From Haloarcula taiwanensis (GTDB lineage: Archaea > Halobacteriota > Halobacteria > Halobacteriales > Haloarculaceae), in NCBI GenBank assembly GCA_002844335.1, contig CP019154.1, positions 1,116,001 through 1,180,000 on the forward strand: a stretch of 64,000 bases of DNA, written 5' to 3'. The position numbers and the translations under genes are program-made. Below the pieces are notes generated by a model. That model was not told the DNA's origin. It searched no databases and worked only from the letters and a program-made list of their open reading frames with translations. This document shows positions 59,745-64,000 of this stretch, piece by piece (position 1 is the first letter of the stretch; every line of letters starts with the position of its first letter).

Positions 59745-61230
59745 TCAGAGATAAAAGCCTTTATTTGGGTATATGATACCCTATTTCGCCGCATATGTGG
59801 CAGATATTCTATAATTTTGCGGAAATATAAGCATACACTCACAAATATAATAAATGCCAGAAAGCTGGCCCCATTTGTTGGTTCGCCCAGACGGGGGTTG
59901 ATCTGGCACGCCGTGAAGTGTCGATACGGTACTCCGAATGACCTGGCTGCCCTGCGCGGTTGCTTCTTTGGCCGTCTCACGCACAAACATCCGCGGCCCC
60001 AATGACACATGTGCTGCCGCTGTTGGCATCCTACGGTGAAACAGTTCGGTCCTCTCCGTAGACACCCCAACCGGTCACTGAGCTCTTGGCAGACTATTCT
60101 AGTATGCTGGGCGACACCATCTCTCGCACTACTCTCTGAGACGCTGCGATTCCAACAGTCGTGGTCGTCCTATCCAAAGCTATGCATCTATTTGCATGTT
60201 TTACTGGCGTTTCAGACTCGTTTCCGACACTGTGCGGCTGGCGGAATCGCACTGCAGACGGTCCTGCTACGGTGTTGTCCGGCCTGTCCCGCCACACGCA
60301 GAGAGTCTTAGTCGGCCACGCTCCGACTTGCCATCAACATCCACTGTCCACACCATCTCCGTATAGCAATTCCAGCAGGCACGACGTACTGCTTTTCCTC
60401 GTGACTGCGCGGTTCCCGGGATCGCTTCCAGCACAGTCGCTAGAAACGCTTACGACTGTCTCGATCCTCCCGGAAATCGTCCGGAAAACTCCACCTTCAG
60501 CGGTTCCGGAAGGCTTCGTTTCTCAGATAGTCGCTGTATTTTCGCGTCATTTCATTGCGTCACTGACCATCTCATGACTTTTGTACAGACCTATTTGCCT
60601 GTCGTGATGGTGTAGCTGCCTTGCCACTCCCTGGGCGGCCGTGTCGTCGGGCAGTTGCGTGTCCTCCGCCAGAAGCAGTCATCAGTAAGCTCGGAAGAGG
60701 CACCCGGTGTTTCGTACCACAACCCAACGACTCTATCCCGTGTTGTCGAGCTACTTCGGGTTAGCAGCGATGTAGAACTGGAAACATCCTGTGGTTGTCT
60801 GCTCACAGTGAACTTCCGATCAGCATCTCAGGCCCTCGGGACTGCCAATCTCTTTTATCGCTCTACGATATGCTGCGAATGCTGCCCTTGCGTACACGCC
60901 CGTTGCCCTCGTTGCAACGGAAATCCGGTAGGTGTTCTGCAACCGATGTCCTCCGTCTGGAAGACTTTCTTCGTCTTCAAGTATTCGTGCCACGTGTCGC
61001 TGTTCCGTGTCACCTATTGAGTAGCAGGCCATCGAAAAAACATCGCACTGTCTTGGGGCGGTCTGTACGACTCTGTCCGCTCCTGTATAGTACCACCAAG
61101 CGTCCGATCGCTGGGACGCAACATCGAGCTATAGAGTACCGAACCGAAACCCTCCTGCATTAGCGTGTCGAGACTGAAACTAGCGATATGCGTTCCCGAC
61201 GACACGCGTCCGCTCAGGTGGGTGAGTCCG
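59745..61230. other. Gene-poor region, likely decayed DNA
   Basis: About 1.5 kb with no frame of convincing codon use on either strand. Frames up to 153 codons occur but are rich in Cys, Ser, Arg and His in patterns typical of chance translation, and the base composition is lower in G+C than that of the neighbours. Beyond the operator at 59767-59781 and a few TATA-like runs, no structure is seen. Short minus-strand stretches with protein-like character (around 60600-60800 and 60820-61030) may be relics. Confidence 0.6.
59767..59781. promoter_or_regulatory. Operator-like palindrome of the integrase operon
   Basis: GGGTAT-ATG-ATACCC is a perfect 15-base inverted repeat, 22-37 bases before the ATG at 59744, and covers the probable TATA (catatac on the minus strand). 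Autoregulation by the ribbon-helix-helix-like protein is likely. Confidence 0.5.
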
Positions 61231-61353
61231 GTGGCTAACGACGCACTTGTTCTTTTGTTCATGATTGCGATCGTTCTGGTAGTCATGATTGTGACCCTTA
61301 TTGGTGGGTTCTATCTGGTTAAGTATCTCGTCGAGCGCACGTTCAATTCGTAA
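61231..61353 (+). CDS. Small single-span membrane protein (40 residues)
   Basis: Begins with GTG and reads MANDALVLLFMIAIVLVVMIVTL then IGGFYLVKYLVERTFNS: a 25-residue hydrophobic helix with a short basic tail. The frame runs from 61165, but the first 22 residues are not protein-like. It is too regular a membrane helix to be an accident, yet the start (GTG 61231 or ATG 61261) and function are uncertain. Confidence 0.5.
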   Translation: MANDALVLLFMIAIVLVVMIVTLIGGFYLVKYLVERTFNS

Positions 61354-61769
61354 GCGTGGCTCACCAAAGCGCTCTAACTAGCTGACACTTTAATTACTAT
61401 CGGTAATTCCGATGGCCGCCCCAGTGATGTACTCGGAACAAGTAAACTGCATATGACTATATGAATTAAGGGACAATCAGTCCTGCACAGGTTCGGAACG
61501 TGGAACCTACAAACCGAGATATTTCTAATATTTATTATAGGGAGTTAATACCTCATGAGTTATTGAAGCGCCCCAAGGCTGTAGATCAGCAAACAAACAG
61601 CGTCAACTAATGCCAGTTTCTTAAATAATATGCCCTGTGAAATCCTCGTTGGGTAACACACTCCTGTCCCGTTCCAGTCAATACAATGATTGTAACTCAA
61701 AGGCCACAAATGTCACAGGTTGGCCGAGACCCACTTCGGGGTTGAAACTAAAGGCGTCAAAAGGATACA
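61354..61769. other. A+T-rich non-coding stretch with a CRISPR-repeat-like unit
   Basis: About 415 bases without a gene. It holds TATA-like atatttattatag (61525-61537), tttcttaaataatatg (61617-61632), a perfect palindrome TACAAT-G-ATTGTA (61682-61694) and a 30-base unit at 61719-61748 resembling a haloarchaeal CRISPR repeat. Confidence 0.5.
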
Positions 61770-62240
61770 CTACCGATTGTCAGCCGTTGGGTCGGCTTCC
61801 TCATTCACCAAGCGATACACTCCGAGCACTAATAGGACTATCCCAGCGAGCCCAGCCCCGTAGCCGAGTGCATCCACGAGGCCACAGAGTTTGCATCTTG
61901 AGGCGGTGATTATACTGTATACCGTCCCGTTTTTTTCCACAAGGGCAGTGGCCGATGTGTCTCCAGTTGGATACTCGAAATCTGGCGGTGACTGATACAC
62001 CCGAATAAATTCATCAGCACGAAGTCCTTGGTCAAACAACTCTTGGCCCCCCTCTGAAAGGTCACTGTACCTGAGCACCTCATCATCGGGAGAGACAACC
62101 GATTCATCCACCTCCGTGACGAGAACTTGGGTTCCCGTATCGGGGGCAACAAAAAGGAGTAGGCCAGATATGACGAGTGCTGCTACTCCAATTATAATGA
62201 GAGCCCGGCCGCTGAATCGAAATCCTGCTGGTGATCCCAT
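61770..62240 (-). CDS. Two-helix membrane protein of unknown function (DUF7979-like)
   Basis: Protein of 156 residues. Helix 1 at residues 13-32 (ALIIIGVAALVISGLLLFVA), an external domain of about 75 residues (SDLSEGGQELFDQGLRADEFIRVYQSPPDFEY), a CKLC Cys pair near residue 115, then helix 2 (GYGAGLAGIVLLVLGVYRLV). The SEGGQELFDQ motif recurs in small haloarchaeal membrane proteins (perhaps DUF7979; number from memory). TATA-like actttattc on the minus strand about 26 bases before the ATG. Confidence 0.65.
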   Translation of the reverse strand: MGSPAGFRFSGRALIIIGVAALVISGLLLFVAPDTGTQVLVTEVDESVVSPDDEVLRYSDLSEGGQELFDQGLRADEFIRVYQSPPDFEYPTGDTSATALVEKNGTVYSIITASRCKLCGLVDALGYGAGLAGIVLLVLGVYRLVNEEADPTADNR

Positions 62241-63016
62241 TTTGTAGCCTGTCTGGAATGAATAAAGTATGTTTTCTAGATTCCTAATACGTCAGCTGAG
62301 GTAGCAAGCGCATCTTCCGTGCAAGAACTTATATCGGTTATGGCACCGTTGGCCTCCTGTTCGGGATTACCCGAGCGGTTGTCGCAAGGTGGTGGGTTCC
62401 CCGATGCGATAGCGGTTGCATACCAGATTTGTGCTGGTGATGCGTTATTGTGTGAAGTGATTTCACCAAGAGAGTGGTCCTTGGAATGAGCTTGGGAACA
62501 ACCGCTGACGGTGTATCAATATTATCCACCAGAGGCGAGTGGAGGGCATTGTGGATGACAGTGAGCTCAAATTTATCATTTCGACCCACTAGACGCGACC
62601 GCGTAAGTTCCGGGTTCATCCGAAATCGGTAGTAACACGTCCGGTATTTCGACCTTTTTTTACGATCATTCTTCTGTAAATCGTAGTTCTCTGTATCGAT
62701 TGTGCTGGCGAGCAATTGTTTCTGCAGCTAGTAGCTCGAATCCCGGCTTCTCTCCCTGTTTGTCTGTTATTACCCCTACCCTCAGAATCTGTGAGTCCGT
62801 ATTCGGATTGGAGATCCGCCCCCCAGTAGAAGGCATCTGGTGTAGCATGTCGGCAGCGATCTGAACGGACCGAGCCGGGATAGTTCATCCTCGTGGCGAG
62901 GATATCTCTTCTCACGAGCCACTCGAATTCAGCGTTAGGCTCCCGTGAAAACGATGGCTGTCAACCGAAACCAGCGATGTATGGTCGACCGACCCGGACT
63001 TCCGCTAGAACACCTG
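62241..63016. other. Gene-poor region with probable gene relics
   Basis: About 775 bases. A plus-strand frame 62280-62489 (from ATG 62340: MAPLASCSGLPERLSQGG, then FPDAIAVAYQICAGDALLCE) looks partly protein-like but has no promoter in the right place. A minus-strand frame 62666-62848 ends ELLAAETIARQHNRYRELRF and also looks like a gene fragment. Neither could be assigned; decayed genes are the best reading. Confidence 0.5.
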
Positions 63017-63442
63017 TCAGTCTCGGTTTCTTCCGGTCGCTACGCCCAGAACCGTCGTCTCAGCGTCGAAATACGCCGGCGCGTCGGTTTCGATTTCGAA
63101 TTCAAGAACGGTTTCGAGATCGCCAGAGTCTTCGGCGAATTGCTCTGCAAGATCTGTATATCCCTCAGCGAGTGTCCGGTATTCCTCTATTGTTGCCTGT
63201 TTCGATTGCGCTCGCTCCTGCTTAGCCTCGATTTCGCCGATAGTAGCTTCCGTATCACTGTCGGGGCGCTCGGAACTCTCGGTCAATGTCGCGCGAGCGT
63301 TGGCAGTGTCCTGTTCGATTTCTTCGAGCAAATCGGAGAGCACCGCGCTCTGTCGATCTATGTGACCCGCAAGAATCGCAGCCTGTGTTCGACAGTACTC
63401 GGCGAGTTCAGCCCGTGAAATATCGCCTACGTCGTCGCTCAT
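63017..63442 (-). CDS. Coiled-coil protein of unknown function next to a transducer
   Basis: Acidic helical protein of 141 residues: ISRAELAEYCRTQAAILAGHIDRQSAVLSDLLEEIEQDTANARATL and IGEIEAKQERAQSKQATIEEYRTLAEGYTDLAEQFAED, two long helices with heptad spacing. No membrane segment. It follows the transducer gene by 56 bases on the same strand, so it may be a signalling accessory. Not recognised. Confidence 0.65.
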   Translation of the reverse strand: MSDDVGDISRAELAEYCRTQAAILAGHIDRQSAVLSDLLEEIEQDTANARATLTESSERPDSDTEATIGEIEAKQERAQSKQATIEEYRTLAEGYTDLAEQFAEDSGDLETVLEFEIETDAPAYFDAETTVLGVATGRNRD

Positions 63443-63498
63443 TGAATGCGGTACGTCGCCAGCGCGAAAGTCGGTTTCGGTGAAAGCGGCGACGCGGG

Positions 63499-64000
63499 TT
63501 ACTCTTCTTCCTCTTCACCGAGACTCTGTGACGGACCACCCGAGAAGACGAACTCGTGTTCGGCCTCGGTTTCGAAGCGGTTCAGGATGTCACCGAGTGG
63601 CTTCGCGTAGCGTTTGAGCTGTTCGGCCCGCGAAGACACCTCGTTGAGCTCTGCGGCCTGCTCTTCAGCTGCGCCAGCGACGGTCTGAGTCTCGGCCATC
63701 ATCTGGTCACTCGTTTCAGCGGCCGACTGCAGTGTCGTTGCAACCGTTCGGAACCGGTCAAGTGAGTCACCCAGATCGATGTCCGGATTGTCCGCGTCCA
63801 GTTCTTCTAGCGTGTCCACGAGGGTGTCGAGGTCCTCCGAGATGGTAGCGAGACGATCCTTCTGATCGTAGGCGTCGTCGGAGATTTTCTGTGTCGATTC
63901 GGCGACCTGCTCGGACGCGTCACGGACGGACTCCGCACTGGACAGAACGACATCCCCGGATTCCGCGACTTCATCGGCGAAGCTGTTGAGCTGGCCGATT
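63499..64000 (-). CDS. Chemotaxis-type transducer, C-terminal end (runs off the window)
   Basis: The reading frame is open from 63499 to the window edge. It reads IGQLNSFADEVAESGDVVLSSAESV, DASEQVAESTQKISDDAYDQKDRLATISEDLDTLVDTL, then QTVAGAAEEQAAELNEVSSRAEQLKRYAKPLGDILNRFETEAEHEF and an acidic EEEEE end. The long Ala/Ser/Glu/Asp coiled coil matches the membrane-distal arm of methyl-accepting transducers. The signalling hairpin and sensor must lie beyond base 64000. Confidence 0.75.
   Translation of the reverse strand, partial: IGQLNSFADEVAESGDVVLSSAESVRDASEQVAESTQKISDDAYDQKDRLATISEDLDTLVDTLEELDADNPDIDLGDSLDRFRTVATTLQSAAETSDQMMAETQTVAGAAEEQAAELNEVSSRAEQLKRYAKPLGDILNRFETEAEHEFVFSGGPSQSLGEEEEE

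Noticed and set aside
61719-61748. CRISPR array
   Set aside because: Only one repeat-like unit, no regular spacing and no cas genes in the window.
58255-62950. tRNA gene as integration site near the integrase
   Set aside because: No sequence with a T-loop, anticodon arm and acceptor pairing was found by eye; short GGTTCGAAT-like strings there are coding.

Overview
The window comes from a halophilic archaeon of the class Halobacteria, probably Haloarcula or a close relative. The genus is inferred from gene content and not proven. Supporting signs are a high G+C base composition, very acidic proteins, TATA boxes 25-35 bases ahead of start codons with little or no leader, many TGATG or ATGA stop/start overlaps, an archaeal oligosaccharyltransferase (AglB), diphthamide synthase Dph2, HTH-10, TrmB, HxlR and PadR type regulators, and soluble Htr-type transducers.

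Layout. Bases 1-4000 hold an M50 metalloprotease (cut by the window edge), a TraB family membrane protein, a PadR regulator, a hotdog thioesterase and two small proteins. Bases 4018-25026 form a surface-glycosylation island. It contains aglB, an AglG-like glycosyltransferase divergent from it, two Wzx-type flippases, two GT2 glycosyltransferases that carry membrane segments, one GT39-like membrane glycosyltransferase and two GT4 glycosyltransferases. Interleaved with these are five proteins of the alkaline phosphatase superfamily. Four look like sulfatases, but they have Ser or Thr in place of the formylglycine Cys, and all five end in the same LxxLGY-type tail. A TrmB-family regulator and a palindromic operator lie at the right end. 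Bases 25028-28692 hold small regulators, a DoxX protein, a rhomboid protease and a METTL5-like methyltransferase.

Bases 28743-36324 are signal transduction: three histidine kinases, one of them fused to a receiver, a stand-alone response regulator, and a soluble PAS transducer, with dph2 between them. Bases 36498-40685 hold a YlbF-like protein, a UspA protein, an UlaG-like hydrolase and two unknown proteins. Bases 40698-47323 are a denitrification operon read on the minus strand: cupredoxin, NosZ, unknown membrane protein, NosD, NosF, NosY. Its promoter region contains an exact CGAA-N4-TTCG site, the motif reported for the denitrification regulator NarO.

Bases 48812-58005 are an amino-acid catabolism region that reads as arginine or ornithine breakdown: IclR regulator, glutamate dehydrogenase, arginase family enzyme, class III aminotransferase, a polar amino acid ABC transporter and an HTH-10 regulator. 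Bases 58255-62950 hold a tyrosine integrase with a ribbon-helix-helix-like partner, followed by a gene-poor, lower G+C stretch that looks like decayed mobile DNA with a few small membrane proteins. The window closes with a coiled-coil protein and the C-terminal end of a chemotaxis-type transducer.

No tRNA, rRNA, complete insertion sequence or CRISPR array was recognised. All calls rest on reading the sequence and translations by eye; no database search was run.
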